Positions 53,801-63,300 of a stretch of DNA of 64,000 bases are shown piece after piece; the first letter of the stretch is position 1, and the number at the start of each line of letters is the position of its first letter. This stretch comes from Azorhizobium caulinodans ORS 571 (GTDB taxonomy: Bacteria > Pseudomonadota > Alphaproteobacteria > Rhizobiales > Xanthobacteraceae). The stretch spans positions 3,663,501 to 3,727,500 of the forward strand of contig NC_009937.1 in assembly GCF_000010525.1 (NCBI RefSeq). The letters are read 5' to 3'. The translations under genes and the position numbers were made by a program. The notes beneath the pieces are model-generated. The model was not told the DNA's origin, ran no database searches, and saw only the letters and a list, made by a program, of their open reading frames with translations.

Positions 53801-56602
53801 ATTGCCGATGATCGTGCCGCTGTTGACCACCGTATTGGCGAAGCCGGTCACGTTCACCAGAACGCCGACACCGGAGGTCGTATTCGTGCCGATGATGGTT
53901 CCGGCATTTGTAACGGTGGAGCCTGCCCCATAGGCGTTCAGCAGGTAGGCCCCTGCGGCTGTGCCGGAAATTGTCGCGCCGGCGGCATTGGTCACCACGC
54001 CGCCGCTCTGAAGATAGAGCGCTTGCCGGCTCGTGCTGGCGATGGTGCCATAGTTGGTGATGGTGGCGACCGCACCGCCGGCGGTGAAGAACACCGCATT
54101 TCCGGCGCCGCCTGTGACCGTGCCGCTGTTGACCAGCGTGGCCGTGCCGCCGCTGACCACGACGCCGTAATTGCCCCCGGCGATCACACTGGCGGTGCCC
54201 GTATTATTGATGCTGCCGCCGCCGCTGAGATTGATGCCGGTCCGTGGATAGGAGCTCGGTGCGCTGATGGTGCCGTCATTGATGACGGTGCCGGCGGCTC
54301 CGGTAATGTTGATGCCGAACGAGCCCGAGATGAAGGAGGCGGTGCCGCTGTTGGTCACCTTGCCGCCTGCGGTCAGCGAGACGCCGGGTCCATTCGTGCC
54401 GGCAATGGTGCCGGCATTGGTCAGGGTCGGGGTGACACCGGACGCATTGGTCACCGCGGCGACAGACGTGGCGGAAATGATGCCGCCGAGCTGGTTGTCC
54501 AGCGTTCCCGTGGAGGTCAGCGTTACCGTTCCGGCAATGCTTCCGCTATTGGTCAGGAGGCCAGTATTGATAAATGTGCCGTAGGTATTAAGCAGCGTGC
54601 CACGGTTGGTGAGGGTGCGCGAATTCGACAATGTCGCCGAATTATTCAGTACGCCACCCGCTGCGATGGTAATCCCCGCGCCGACCCCGGAGTTGTTCAC
54701 CACGCCGCCGTTCACCATCGAGCCGGCGATGGAAATGGACGCAGACGTGCCGGAATTGTTCAGGGTTCCGCTGTTCGAGAAGGTCCCCGTGCTCAGGACG
54801 ACGAGGGAGGCACCGGCGGCATTGGTCAGCCCCCCGGAACTGTTCAGGGACCCGGCCACGGTCAGCACCGACGCCGTTGTGGCATTCTGGATCGGGCCGG
54901 ACGATGACGCTGTGGCGGCGGCGGCGACCGTCAACTTGCCGTTGTTGGCGAAGGTGGCGGCGCCGAAGCTATTCGTGCCGGTGAGGGTCCAATCGGCATT
55001 GGCCAGCACCGACACGTTCTCGAAGCTGAGGGCTCGCACGCCGGAGATGGTGCCGGCCGATGTGCCGGCGAACTGCAGCGTATCAGTGCCCGCACCGGCA
55101 TTCATTATGCCGGTCACGACGGCACCGGGGCGCAACTGCACGGTGTCGTTGAACGACCCGGTCATGCTTATGGCGGTGCCGCTATTGCCGATGATGGTGC
55201 CGTAATTGATCACCGTCGTCGCGGCGCCGGCGCCGGTCACGCCGACGGAGCCGGATATGATCCCGCCGTTGGCGTTCGTCACCCGGCCGCCATTGGTGAG
55301 ACCAACACCCACTCCCGATCCGGCCGTTGCCGTCACGGTGCCGCTGTTGGTCACAACGCCTGCCGCCCCCTTCACGGCGATGCCACGGCTACCGCCTGAG
55401 ATCGTCCCGCCCGCGCTGTTGGTTACCGTGCCGCCAAAGCCGAGATAAACCGCAGGAGTGGTCGTGCCGCCCTGGATCAGCCCGGAGTTGGTGATCGTGG
55501 GCGAGCCGGCCTTCGAATAGATGGCGAAGCCGCCGGTGGTGATGATGGTGCCGGCATTGGTCACCCGGCCGCCACTTGCCAAATAGATGCCCATGGCGGC
55601 GCCGGAGATCGTGCCTCCGGCACTGTTCGTTATGAGTGTACTGGAGGCACTGTTACGGACGCCCGCACTGTTGCTGTCGGTCGACGTCGTGCCTGAGAAC
55701 GTTCCGGTAGCGGTGATGAGGCCGTCATTCACCACCGTGGCAATGCCCGTGATCTGCAGACCGCCGGCACCGGTAATGGTGCCGCCGGCAGTGTTGCTGA
55801 CAGAGCCCTGATCGAACGTCACCCCGAACGAGGTTTGCCCGGTGATCTGGCCGGCATTGGTGAGAGTGGCGTTCGCGCCGAGTGCGAAGAAATACACGCC
55901 CCGATTTGCGCCAGTAATCACGCCGGTTGCGGCATTGTTCACACTGGCGGCCGTATAAGAGATGGCGACTGCGCTGCTGGACGTGCTGCGGATTGTGCCC
56001 GCATTGGTCAAGGTGCCGGCGACATCCCGGATGTAGACCCCGAACACATCTGCGGTGATCGACGACGCAGTGCCGGAATTGGTGACGGAGCCTCCGGAAT
56101 TCAGATAGACGCCGAGATTTGAAGCTGTGATCGCGCCTTCGTTGATCACCGTGCCCGCGCCGCCGGTGATTCTCACGCCGGAACCACCGGAAATCAGGGA
56201 GCCGGTGCCGCTGTTGGTCACCAGCCCGCCGGCGGTGAAGGTGACGCCGGTGTAGCTCGGGGCACTCACGGTGCCCTGGTTGGTCAGCGTCCAGACGTTT
56301 GTATTGCCGCCATAGACCGCGCTCGCGGTCGACGCGCTGACCGTGGTGGCGGCGGTGATCAGAAAGTCGGTGGAGCCGGAATAATTGCCGAGGACGACAC
56401 CGGTGTTCGTGGGGTTCAACGTATGGGTCTGCGCCTGCGCCGGACGCGGCAGCGCCACACCCAGGCTCACCACCACGGGCGCCAGCATCAGCGCCACGGT
56501 GGCGCAACTGCTCAGGAGGACCTGCGCCATCCGGCTGCGGCGCCGGTCCGGCGGGAGAGCGGCGCGAAGCGCGGGGGCAATGGGGGCGGACGGCACGCTC
56601 AT
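44894..56602 (-). CDS. Giant autotransporter adhesin (3,902 residues)
   Basis: A giant surface protein with an extended signal sequence (RRRSRMAQVLLSSCATVALMLAPVVVSLGVALPRPAQAQ), a beta-helix passenger made of repeats such as TNSGTI, GTGTAGVGV and NAGTI (about 60-3550), and a C-terminal autotransporter barrel (about 3630-3902) ending TWSF. The passenger is Thr/Ser/Asn/Gly-rich, hence many sites for O-glycosylation or sulfation. Three near-identical blocks (LILEGGSTLIG-type module, near 47230-47660, 48340-48790 and 49690-50130) are present. I use ATG 56602; an upstream frame to 56743 lacks support, and the Met at residue 25 is possible. The two TPR transferases lie directly downstream. Confidence 0.92.
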   Translation of the reverse strand: MSVPSAPIAPALRAALPPDRRRSRMAQVLLSSCATVALMLAPVVVSLGVALPRPAQAQTHTLNPTNTGVVLGNYSGSTDFLITAATTVSASTASAVYGGNTNVWTLTNQGTVSAPSYTGVTFTAGGLVTNSGTGSLISGGSGVRITGGAGTVINEGAITASNLGVYLNSGGSVTNSGTASSITADVFGVYIRDVAGTLTNAGTIRSTSSSAVAISYTAASVNNAATGVITGANRGVYFFALGANATLTNAGQITGQTSFGVTFDQGSVSNTAGGTITGAGGLQITGIATVVNDGLITATGTFSGTTSTDSNSAGVRNSASSTLITNSAGGTISGAAMGIYLASGGRVTNAGTIITTGGFAIYSKAGSPTITNSGLIQGGTTTPAVYLGFGGTVTNSAGGTISGGSRGIAVKGAAGVVTNSGTVTATAGSGVGVGLTNGGRVTNANGGIISGSVGVTGAGAATTVINYGTIIGNSGTAISMTGSFNDTVQLRPGAVVTGIMNAGAGTDTLQFAGTSAGTISGVRALSFENVSVLANADWTLTGTNSFGAATFANNGKLTVAAAATASSSGPIQNATTASVLTVAGSLNSSGGLTNAAGASLVVLSTGTFSNSGTLNNSGTSASISIAGSMVNGGVVNNSGVGAGITIAAGGVLNNSATLSNSRTLTNRGTLLNTYGTFINTGLLTNSGSIAGTVTLTSTGTLDNQLGGIISATSVAAVTNASGVTPTLTNAGTIAGTNGPGVSLTAGGKVTNSGTASFISGSFGINITGAAGTVINDGTISAPSSYPRTGINLSGGGSINNTGTASVIAGGNYGVVVSGGTATLVNSGTVTGGAGNAVFFTAGGAVATITNYGTIASTSRQALYLQSGGVVTNAAGATISGTAAGAYLLNAYGAGSTVTNAGTIIGTNTTSGVGVLVNVTGFANTVVNSGTIIGNGGTAVRFVGTSNDVVRLLPGGVFTGVVDAGAGTDTLEFGGTTSATFTGLGGSGFINFEQFNVLSGANWTFTGTNTVASALAMTNSGTMTVASGGTFTNAGTLSNAGALTLDGTLLNSGSMTNSGSIAGAVTLTGTGVLTNAATGTITGATTSVGVFAYAGASGGVQNAGTITGLEAVWMNGSGFVNNAGTGSQIIGTYIGVVGFGVPINVTNEGTIRATTLTNGHAYGLYLQNGGTITNSGSASLISSADRAIQFISDAGVVTNAGTITGATYGVLFASGTFNNALTNSGTISGGTKAVAFGAGNDLLTLQAGATFIGVVDGGAGTNTLAFDGTGGSFTGLGGASFVNFGLVQVNSGASWTFTGANTISSGVTLTNSGTLANSGTLINAGVLTATTGVLTSSGLLSNSGTITGTETLTSGGVLDNQLGALVTTTGTGVVGISGTPTVTNAGTISAGGTSIFLNTGGVVANNGTASLISGGSGINVTSGNLSLTNAGTIIASSGQGVVVQAGAGSVTNAATGTISGAMSGVSFANTSSVVASIVNDGLISSSGGFGANMDWGVVTNHAGGTISGAMGAQLGTGTLINSGTITGATGPGVVSNGGGNIIGNDANGRITGATYGVKMFGGTLTNSGTILATGTSGVGVYSFNTDTVTNVGTAARIAGTLTGVQLRNAGSLLRNEGTILGSAGYGADQTTNGIIVNFGATALISGGLGGILISNGTTGNVMSVSIANAGTIAGTGTAGFGIKTMDGLGTIANTGSITGGTAGTGVFLDAGGTVHNAATGLISGGNDGIYARGAAGTITNAGTIAGTGTAGVGIAFSGTLANTLINSGAIIGNGGTAVQFGAGDDLLQVLSGAAFTGIVDGGAGSNTLEFVSGTGTLSGITNFATVLVDAGASWTLTSAASATTLSNAGSLSNTGTLTITGLFSNSGTLVNSGTVLAGSGTLSNAGLLTNSGSIVGTVSVTATGIVTNQAGGRITGVLAGVTGAGATLANAGTISATSTAGTAVVLSGAAQVSNSGSAAVMSGGLTGVSLGGLGTLTNSGSITGGTGMGASLAAGGSIANSDTAAVISGGLTGIVLGGLGTVSNAGTIIGALGYGVGLALGGSISNSGLISGGIAGVQVASGMGTLTNTGTLGSATSIGVSFAAGGTISNSGSAAVISGGMTGVVLGGLAALVNAGTIAGTLGYGVALALGGTITNSGTISGGTAGVQISGGTVLITNTGTIAGTGTAGIGVLFSAGASGTIDNYGVISGAGGTAVKFAGGTNRLILEGGSTLIGTADGSLGSNTLVVRDNATLSGVNAIGFQYVGFINATNAIGVGSTVTNATVISGTLTNQGTLNGRVTVDAGAVLNTSGVVLVSASSTNSGVIANSGTFTLSSTLVNNGTLANTGTFITTAGLFQNSGLLTNSGSIFGTLGVGGTGVVRNEVGGSIVGDLHAMFISGGTMANAGTLIATGTAGRGVEISTGTISNIGTASLIRGGQTGVASTSNGTVRNEGTIIGSSEFGVWVVNIGAVTNTGSASLIQGAISGIKMVGGGPVMNQGTIIGLANSGIDLSVGSTITNAGVGSRIQGAVNGVIVGNGAVLNEGTILGTSGIGVSLSGTSLANAGTASFIQGGQTGVDFGSAGTITNEGTIIGVSGSGIALRMGGNVTNSGLVSGATAGVSVAFGTTMLTNTGTIAGTGTAGVGVLFMGYASGTIDNFGVISGAGGTAVKFAGGTNRLILEGGSTLIGAADGSLGVNTLVVRDSATLSGVSAIGFQYVGFMDATNAIDAGSTITNPVVIAGTLTNQGTLNGKVSVDAGAVLNTSGLVAAGASSANAGTIANSGSFSVLASLLNTGTLINTAALDVAGTLATSGSLSNAGRLALAGTLANSGVFSNSGTLLNSGVLSNATTMSNSGVISGAGLFTNAGSFANSGSVLGAIALVGTGSVNNQAGGRISGTQAAVVGGSGGNVVANAGTITTSGAGSTAVALASGTIANSGSTALIQGAATGVSASGIATVANSGTIAGISGTGVDLAAGGLVTNSGLITGATTGVTISSGTATITNTGTISGTGNAGIGVLFTGGASGTIDNFGTISGAGGTAVQFAGGTNRLILESGSALIGLADGSLGVNTLVVEGSAVLDTVQVLGFRYVAFLNATQAVDAGSTISNAVVLSGTLTNRGTLGGNLQVSAGATLDNSGVVAATGTTTINGQVVSGGTFANSGTLTSTGTIASSGTLSNSGSLVNDGTLANSGSMANSGTISGSGTFANTGSFANTGAVLGTVNGVTGTGTITNSGTIIGTADTGVNLGSGGVLTNTTGGFIQGGVFGVQVGTGGTVVNAGTILDDAIAGLALGSNASLTNSGTIGGVIGLQFTGTGASATNSGTITGTGGTAIQFDAGVNSLTLTTGSVLEGGIDGGGGAGRITLAGSGTLSSTIANFGSGSALTIAGGANWIASGSWTIGAVTNSGTLQPGAVGSSLKLTGNFVQTSGGTLQVAVNPQGQSSQLLVSGTATLSGTLAVLAGSGSYGASTTYSILTSTALSGQFDTVTTDLAFLTPSLTYGSNTVSLTLSTGSTPVRFSSVALTLNQYATANAVQAGGANSALYQAVVGQNAAGARTAFTMLSGEAYASVITALLDDSRVVPQTLMNRLRQQAYGEAGGAVVALGTGGPVTLSSSALASVGQGSTGTVQPSGVAIARPNGGMADGGASRLVAWGEAFGGWGQISGTSNAAAVSHDRSGFMTGLDALIGEDWRVGLAGGYTSTDLTISGRASSADIGTYSLGLYAGRAFGPVNVRLGAAYSWSDVDMARTVAFPGFQQGVSSSYGVDTAQVFGEVGYGFSWNGLALEPFAGLAYVHMNTGAGQEVGGAAALTLHSSTADLTYSTLGLRLGTSWTLGNGTTLMPRLMVGWQHAFGDLDPAAYLAFGTGVNFSVTGAPLARDAALLDLGADWKLDDSMKLGVSYRGTLSNAVQDHAVTGSFTWSF

Positions 56603-57327
56603 GCGGACACTGAAGCCAGAACTTGCCGGCCAGCGAGCGGGACGCTCCGGCACGAATCGCAGTGCACTCTCCACCCGCCCGCATGGCGGGTGCGCTGCTC
56701 CGCTCTGGCCACTGTGCTCCCCCCCGACACCGTACCGACGCAAAACGTTAACGCCTCATGGCATCGGCACCAAGACACCAGAAACAGCATCGGTTGCAAC
56801 CGAAAAAATGCATGCACAATCAACAAAATATAACTCCCCGCACGCTCGCGCATACGGCCCGTTGCCCCTGACTTGGACCGGCTTAAAAACGACGGCCCCG
56901 TATCCTATGGGATTGCGCGAACCCTCCCCATTCTTGCAACGGCAATTTTTGGTCATAAGTGGTGATTCGGGACCATTCTCTGGACCGCCGGAAGCTGGAG
57001 GTTCCGGTCTGCCTCACGGCGCCAGGCAGGCTCCGCCGCCGGTCTTCTGCCACGAGATCGTGGACTGATGACCGATGGCTCCGTGCGGCCGATTCTCTCG
57101 TGTTATGTGACCCAAGCCTCCATCTGTCCCGCGGCGTGGGCAAGCGTCAGGACGTGTTCAGGCACTCACTGCACTGGCCCGATCGTCCTTGGATAGCCCA
57201 CCTTCGCGCAGACTTTCCCCAGCGTCGGGACCATGGGCTCGGCCCGGAAGCCGAAGCGCGGATCGATCACCGGCGAGAGCTCCCGACCCTTCTGTGAAAC
57301 TCCCATTGGCATGGGCCGCTGTGTAAC
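56603..57327. other. Intergenic region upstream of giant adhesin
   Basis: This 725-base gap between two same-strand autotransporter genes has no convincing gene. The part near 56790-56850 is AT-rich and includes the perfect palindrome TCGGTTGCAACCGA plus TGCATGCA, suggesting a promoter and operator for the adhesin. Between about 57010 and 57330 I see nothing recognisable. Confidence 0.5.
56790..56803. promoter_or_regulatory. 14-base perfect palindrome (operator candidate)
   Basis: TCGGTTGCAACCGA is a perfect palindrome about 190 bases upstream of the giant adhesin start, next to the run TTTTTT and TGCATGCA. T-runs precede it on the - strand, so it is not a terminator for that direction. A dimeric repressor or activator site is the likely use; the regulator is unknown. 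Confidence 0.5.
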
Positions 57328-60300
57328 TCACCACCTCACCCGGAAGCTGCCCGTGGCGCCGAACGTGGAGTAGCCCTCGGAAATCTGGGCGTCGAAGCTC
57401 GCGGACAATGTGGTGGTCGGGCTGGCGAGGAATTGCAGGCCCGCATGCAGATCCGCCGCATTGCTCACGGTGGGTATTGAGGTGCCAGAGAAGGAGAATG
57501 TCGGCAGTTCCGCGAAGCTCCGTGGCACGTCCCGGTCCGGGCTGAAGTCGTGCATCCACGCTGCCCGCAGATAAGGCGCGATCTGCTGGCCATTGGGCGC
57601 CGTCCAGACGCCGTCCAACTGAAAGCCCACATAGAGAGGCAAAGCGGCAATTGCGGTATTTTGATAGGAGATGCCCGCCCCGAGGGAGAACATCTCGGAT
57701 CCCGAACCCAGCCAGAGCTGCGTGGGCTGGAATGCGATGAACGGGGTGAGGCTCGCGCCTGTGGCGCCGAGAGCGAAGCTGTAGCCCGCTTCAAAACGCC
57801 CCGCGAGGATCCAGCCGTCCAGCCCGCTGTCGGTGGCGAGGTTCAGGCCGAGATTGTAGAGGTTGCGATCGAAATTGGAGCTGGCGTAGCCGACACTCGC
57901 AACCGCCGACATATAGGCCGGCCCGGCCTGGTAAAGGCCGTACAGGCTGAAGCTGCCATAGCTGTTGGAGACCACGGCGCCATAGGCGTTCGCCGAAATG
58001 TTGGTGGAAGAAAAGCTCACAGCGGCCCCCGCGAGCGCAGGCAGACCGGAGAGTTCGCCGTCCAGGCCCGCAATGCCGCCGATGGTGGAGCCGGACAGGC
58101 CGCTGCCGGTGGTGAGGCTGGCGATTGTCGAGCCCCAAAAATAGTGCCCTCCCGTTCCGGACGCGGCGGTCCCCCCGACGTCATCGCCGCGCTCGGGGGC
58201 GGCATAGCCAAGGGCGGTGGAGGCGGGCCGCAGGCCCTGCCGCCAGCGGTCCATCTGGGTGGTGATGCCGGCCATGGCGGCGGAAGCGGCATTGATCGTG
58301 GTGGTGGGCACCAGGGACACGGCACCGCCGCCCACCGACTCATAGGACCGCTCCAATCCCGGCACCGTGGTCACCTGCAGGAGGGTGGGGACAATGCTCT
58401 CGAACAGGAGCGAGGAGCCCCTCGTCTGGATCTCGCCGATCAACGCGCCGGTCGTCAGTCCATGCGCCGACAGGCCGGACGGTGTGAAGTTGATGGTGGT
58501 GCCGAGGCTCAAACCGCTTGCGATGTTCGCCACAGAGAAGTCGAGGATCGCGGTGTCGCCCAACACCGTCAGGCTGTCGGTGCTGAGCGTGCCCGCCACC
58601 GACAGGAAGGGCGTGTCGAAATGGCCGGGCATGGCGCGGGCCGGATGGTCCAAGATCGCGCGGACGCTGCCCGAGAGGCGGGCATCTCCCGTGACCAGGA
58701 AGCGGTCGGACTGGCCCGAGAGCTGGTCCGCCCGGATGGCCAGCACGCCGCTCGATGTCTGCACCAGCGCGCCGTTGATCGTGGTGGTGCCGAGCGCGGA
58801 GAAGGCGCTGCGCAGCATGCCCGCGTTCGTCAGCACGCCCGCCGGCCCGCCGAGATCCAGCGAGGAGCCCGCCCAGAGCGTTCCGCTGCCAAGGTTGGTC
58901 ACGCTGTTGGCGGCGCCGGGCGTGAGCGCCAGATTGCCGGTCAGGCTGCCGCCATTGACGATCTGCGCGAAGCCCGTGCTGGTGCGGATGGCGAGCCCGT
59001 TGGCCCAGTCCAGGGTGGAGAGGGTGCCGTAGGAGGTGATGTAGGTCTCGGTGCCGTCGCTGGTGATGGCGGTGCCCGAGGGGCCGCCGGTGACGCGGGT
59101 GCCGGGGGCGAGCGTGATGATGGGGTCGCCATTGCCCTGGGCCGAGATGCCCGTGCCGCCTACCCCGCTGGCAGTGACCGAGCCGCCGGTCAGCACGTAG
59201 ACCGCCGCCTTGCCGGAGATGAGGGCGCTGCCGTTCACCAGCACATTGGCGCCGTTCACCAGCTCCATGGTGGTGCCGTTCATCACAAGCCCGCCGCCCC
59301 CGCTCACCGACTGGGCGATCACGCCATAGGCTCCCGCACCGGTGGTGCTGATGGGCGCGCTCACATTCACCGTCACAGACCCGCCCTGGCCCGAAGCGGC
59401 GGTGGGCCCGCTCCAGTTGGTCGACTGTCCGTCAGAGACCGCCACACCACCGCCCCCGCCGATCGACTGCGCCAGAACACCCACCGCATTCGTGCCCGAC
59501 GTGGTGAGCGAAGCGTTCACGTTCACCGTAACGCTGCCGCCGTCACCCGACTTCCCCGCGAAGGTCACGCTGCCCGGTGAGGTCCCCACCCCACCGCCGC
59601 CGCCGATGGATTGGGCGAGGATGCCGATAGCGGCCGTGCCGCTCGTCCCGACTTGGCCCGCGGTTGTGACGGTGACAGTGCCGCCCGCGCCGCCGGAACT
59701 GCCGCCGAGGATCAGCGTGTCGGAGCTCATGGTGGCGATGCCGCCGCCGCCGCCGATGGATTGGGCAACGATGCCATGCGCCATGCTGCCATTGGTGTAG
59801 ATGGACCCGGCCGTGGTGGACGAAACGGATACGGTGGAGCCGTTGCCGCCGCCTGCGCCGCCGAGGGTGACGGTGCCGCTGAGGGAAACGTTGGACATGC
59901 TCTCTGTCGGGATACCAGCGACACCGCCGCCGCCGCCGATGGATTGAGCGATGAGGGCGATGGCGCGGCTGCCGGTGGTCTGGACGCTGCTGCCTGCCTG
60001 GAGGGTGACCTGCCCGCCGCCGCCACTTTCGGCGCCGGCGCCGAGGGTGGTGATGTGCTGGATGCTCGCCGCAGTGCTGCCATCCCCGCTGAGCAGGCTG
60101 CCACCGAGGCCGCCGCCGCCCGCGATGGACTGGGCGACGATGCCATGGGAATCCACGCCGGATGTGGAGACCCAACTGTAATTGTCCACCGTCACCGTTC
60201 CGGCGTTCGCGCCCAGGCCGTTGGACCCGCCGAGCGACAGCGTCAGGCTGCTGCTGGCAAGATTGCCGGTGACGCTGGCCGCCCCGGATGCAACGCCGCC

Positions 60301-63300
60301 GCCGCCGGAGAGGGACTGCGCCAGCACGGCCGGAGCGAAAGCGCCCAGCGTGGTGATGCCCATGGCGTTCTGGACCGTGACGTCACCGCCCGCGCCGCCC
60401 CCGCTGCCGCTCCCGCCGAGCGAAATGCCGCCCGCATAGGCCGCACTGCCCGAGGAGTTCGCGGCGGATGCCATGACCTCGCTGCTGCCGCCCGCCCCGC
60501 CGCCGCCACCGATCGACTGGGCCAGGAGGCCGATGGCGCCGACCCCCGAGGTGCTGGCCTGCGCGTTACTCGTGGTCACGGTCACAGTGCTACCGTCGCC
60601 GCCGAGGCCGCCCGTCAGCCCCATTGCCAGGGTGACGTTGACGTCGCCCGATCCGCTGGTGCTGCCGTTGCTGCTCCCGCCCATGCCGCCGCCGCCGCCC
60701 ACCGACTGGGCGACGAGGCCATAGGCATGCGCGCCGCTCGTGGTCAGCGTGGTGCCGGTCCCCGGAATTTCGAAGGTGAGGGTCACCTGTCCGCCAGCCC
60801 CTCCTGAGCCGCCGGAGCCGCCAAGAGCCAGCGAAGCAGTGACGTCGCCCCCGCCGCTGGCGCCGCTTGTGGAGGCGCCGCCGATACCGCCGCCGCCGCC
60901 GATGGACTGGGCGACAAGGCCGGACGCATGGGCGCCGGTCGTCTGGATGGCGCTCGTCGAGCCCACGGTGACCTGCCCGCCTGCGCCGCCCGATCCGCCG
61001 GCGCCGCCGAGGCCGAGAGCGAGCGCATAGGTACCGTCGCCGGCATTCGATGTGCTGGCGCCGCCGGTGCCGCCGCCGCCGCCCACCGACTGGCCAAGGA
61101 CGGCGATGGCCTGCACGCCGCTCGTCAGGACAGGCGCGGCCACCGCCACCGTGACCTGACCGCCCGCGCCGCCGGCGCCATTGGTTCCGCCGAGGCCCAG
61201 GGCCACCGCCGCCGCATTGGAGGCCGAGGAACTGGTCGTCGCGCCCTGCACGCCGGTGGAGGTGCTGCCCCCGGACGAGCCGCTGCTGGCGGTGGAAGCC
61301 GTGGCAACCGCCCCGCCATTGCCGCCGCCGCCGCCCACCGACTGGGCGAAAACGCCATAGGAATTGAAGCCCTGGGTGCTGATGCCCGAACGTCCCTGGA
61401 ACGTCACAGGCGCATTCACCGTCACGTTCACCGTTCCGCCTTCCCCGCCGCCCGAAGAGCTGCCGCCGATGCCGAGTGCCAAGGAGACCGCGCCGCTGGA
61501 GGACGAGGTGGTGGTGGAGGATCCGCCATTGCCGCCACCATTGCCTACCGACTGGGCGAAAACTCCGGCGGAGTTGGCCCCCGTCGTCTGGAGGGTGCCG
61601 ATGGTGGTGACCGTGACAGTGCCGCCCGTGCCACCGGCCATGCCATTGCCACCGAGCGACAGGGAGGCGCTGTATTCGCCCGCCGAGCTGTTGGTGGTGG
61701 AGGATCCGCCATTGCCCCCGCCGCCGCCCACCGATTGGGCGAAGATGGCCGGCGAGTTGTCGGCGGGAACGACGCTCCTGATCCCGCTCGCGAGACTGAA
61801 GCCCGTGAAAATCCCATAGGTGTTGGTGACGGTAACGGTGTTCCCATTGCCGGATTGCCCGCCGCTGCCACCGAGGCTCATGGCCAGCGAATATCCGCCG
61901 TCGCTTCCGGATTGCGCGCCGGGCTTGCCGCCGTTTTCTCCTGCCGCCGAAGCGGTGCTTGAACCGGTTGCCGAACCGGACAGGCTGCCTGTGGCGCTGG
62001 ATGCGCTGCCGCCGGAACTGGATGAGCCCGGTGCGCTGGCGGCCGCGCTGCTGGATCCACCGGACCCGCCGCCGCCGCCCACCGATTGCGCGAAGATCCC
62101 CGCCGCGTTCGGCCCCAGCGTGTTGATGTAAGTTGACGTCCCCCCCGAATTGACGGTGATGATGCCGCCGTCTCCGCCATTGCCGCCGCTGCCGCCGAGG
62201 CTCATGCTGACCGCGGCCTGCCCGCCGCTGGAGGCGGTGCTGGAGGAGGACCCGCCCAGGCCGCCGCCGCCGCCCACGGACTGCGCGAAGATGCCTGCGG
62301 CCTGGAGGCCTGTGGTCAGGATGAAGCCGGTGGACCCCACCGTGACATCGCCGCCGGCGCCCCCCGGTCCGGCGCCTCCGCCGAGGGTGAAGGAGGCCGC
62401 ATAGGAGCTGCCGCTGGAATTGGCGCTGCTCGATCCGCCGCTGCCGCCGCCACCGCCCACCGACTGCGCGAAGATCGCCGTGGACTGGTCTCCAGCCGTC
62501 GTGATGGCGGAACTGCTCGTGACGTTCACGGCGGAGCCGGCGCCGCCCTGTCCGGCGAAGCCGGCAAGGGTCACGGCCACCGCGATCCCGTTGGCGGCAT
62601 TGCCATTGCCGTTATCCGGCCCGGTGCCGGAGGTCCCGGACAACGCAGAGCTGACATTGCTCGCGGTCTGGCCCGCGCCGGCCCCCGCGACGGAGGTGAC
62701 GCCGCCCTGCAGCTCCTGTCCCTGGCCTGCATCGGTGGTGCTGGACGCCGCCCCGCCATTGCCTCCGCCTCCTCCGATGGACTGGGCGAAGATGCCGTAG
62801 GACAGCGCGCCGGAGGTCGCCAGCGCACCGCCGCTGGTCACGTTGACCGTGCCGGCACTGCCCCCGCCCTGACCGGACCCGCCAATGGCAATACCGGCCG
62901 CATAATTGTTGCTGGAGGCGGTCGCCTGCGTCCAGCCGCCATTGCCGCCGCCCCCGCCGACGGACTGGGCGAAAATGGCGGAGGAATGCAGCCCTGTCGT
63001 GGTGATGCCGCCCCCGCCGTTCTGGTTGCTGCTGACGCTCACATTGCCGCCGCTCCCGCCGTTGGCGCCGCTCGCGCCAATGGCAAGGGCGACCGAGGCG
63101 GTGGTTGAGGCGGCATTCGCATCCGCCGAGCCGCCATTGCCGCCCGAGCCGCCGATGGATTGCGCGAGGATGCCGGGCGACTGGTCGCTGAAGACGCCGG
63201 ATGAGCCGGTCCAGATCGTGCCGGTCTGGGTGACGCTGACAGAGCTGCCATCACCGCCGGAGGATCCACCGCCGCCGATGGCGACGCTGGCCGCCGCGCC

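Noticed and set aside
44894-56602. Highly repetitive DNA that could be mistaken for CRISPR or satellite repeats
   Set aside because: The repeats vary in length and sequence, keep the reading frame and encode beta-helix units; there are no constant repeats with unique spacers.
57010-57330. Possible small coding region or IS end downstream of the partial autotransporter
   Set aside because: I could not match either strand to a known family, and no ribosome site or inverted repeat was convincing.
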